From positions 1-21,187 of IMG/VR virus record IMGVR_UViG_3300044630_001175: a stretch of DNA of 21,187 nt, one strand, 5' to 3'. A program made the translations under genes and the position numbers. This document shows positions 20,929 through 21,187 of the stretch, piece after piece. The stretch is from a virus. Position 1 is the first letter of the stretch, and each line of letters starts with the position of its first letter. The notes under the pieces were generated by a model that did not search any database, was not told the origin of the DNA, and saw only the letters and a list, made by a program, of their open reading frames with translations.

Positions 20929-21187
20929 TTAAATAGCTAATTGTTGATAAGGTTTTGTTGTGTTGTAATAAATCGTTGCACCGTTCTCACCGTCTTCGGA
21001 GACAGTAATCTCAATGTTACGATCGGGATAGCGAGTAGCAATAACTTCATAGAGGTCATCGCTAATCATTTCACAACTCTTGTAATTCAATTCAAGTGTT
21101 CCGCCTTTATAGAGATTCTCTAACCAGCGTTTAAATTGAATGAATTCAATATCCCTGTCGTTGTGAAATACTTCAATCGCCACATTA
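20929..21187 (-). CDS. Partial protein, possibly QueD/PTPS-like T-fold C-terminus
   Basis: The reading frame stays open to the right edge, so the 5' end is probably missing, although a GTG at 21183 could be a start. About 85 residues are visible. The segment SCEMISDDLYEVIATRYP and then VSEDGENGATIYY parallels GCEGIADFLYEY and VRETDSNMAGR of the queD product: a Cys-Glu before a helix, then a beta strand ending in Glu before a small loop. This suggests a second T-fold (pterin synthase-like) enzyme, but the evidence is short and by eye. A cupin/sugar region follows downstream. No zinc-binding part is in view. Confidence 0.55.
   Translation of the reverse strand, partial: NVAIEVFHNDRDIEFIQFKRWLENLYKGGTLELNYKSCEMISDDLYEVIATRYPDRNIEITVSEDGENGATIYYNTTKPYQQLAI

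Noticed and set aside
1-21187. tRNA genes, CRISPR arrays, insertion sequences or an integrase
   Set aside because: No cloverleaf, repeat-spacer series, transposase or recombinase motif was seen in either strand.

Overview
The window is a dense piece of a tailed-phage genome, most likely a T4-like (myovirus-type) phage of an aquatic bacterium. This is inferred from several things. Genes are small and tightly packed, with frequent ATGA or TAATG stop/start overlaps. Many of the short proteins look like phage hypotheticals. The set of auxiliary enzymes (FolE, QueD, QueE, MetK, UvsE, 2OG-Fe(II) oxygenases, glycosyltransferases) is typical of such phages. Short leaders resemble the T4 capsid-targeting sequence, and NATAAATA late-promoter-like boxes are present. 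No tRNA, rRNA, CRISPR array, integrase or insertion sequence was seen. No gap between genes exceeds about 80 bases. The host cannot be named from the sequence.

Layout: positions 1-5319 are on the minus strand. They hold the 5' end of an unknown gene, a T4 RNase H/FEN-type 5'-3' exonuclease, a DEAH helicase fused to a C-terminal HNH-like domain, an unknown protein with an EHIVP motif, a small conserved-looking protein, and a UV-damage endonuclease. Near-consensus sigma70 promoters (TTGACA, 17 bp, TATAAT-like) precede most of these genes. Their -35 boxes often lie across the stop codon of the gene before.

Positions 5397-9235 form the only plus-strand block: four genes coupled by ATGA overlaps or a one-base gap, preceded by GATAAATA. 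Every protein starts with 8-9 residues of the form M-[RK]-...-[I/L]-x-E. This resembles the T4 capsid-targeting leader that the prohead protease removes. The cargo would be a very basic small protein, a GP88-like cysteine-motif protein with internal GVAEG sites bounding a 107-codon cassette, an Fe/Mn superoxide dismutase, and a protein-kinase-like protein. I read this as a late-expressed 'capsid payload' operon whose products may be packaged with the DNA and injected. It is the most interesting part of the window.

Positions 9232-21187 return to the minus strand and read from high to low coordinates. They contain a T-fold-like partial gene at the window edge, small hypotheticals, a cupin, a glycosyltransferase, an acidic protein, an Hc1-like basic protein, folE, a HxGH nucleotidyltransferase, an APS-kinase-like/nucleotidyltransferase fusion, queD, queE, metK, two tandem 2OG-Fe(II) oxygenases, a second glycosyltransferase and an NAD-dependent sugar epimerase. 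FolE, QueD and QueE together make 7-carboxy-7-deazaguanine from GTP. MetK could supply the SAM that QueE needs. The glycosyltransferases, epimerase, cupin and nucleotidyltransferases suggest activated-sugar metabolism for glycosylating DNA, virion or host surface; the target is not shown by the sequence.
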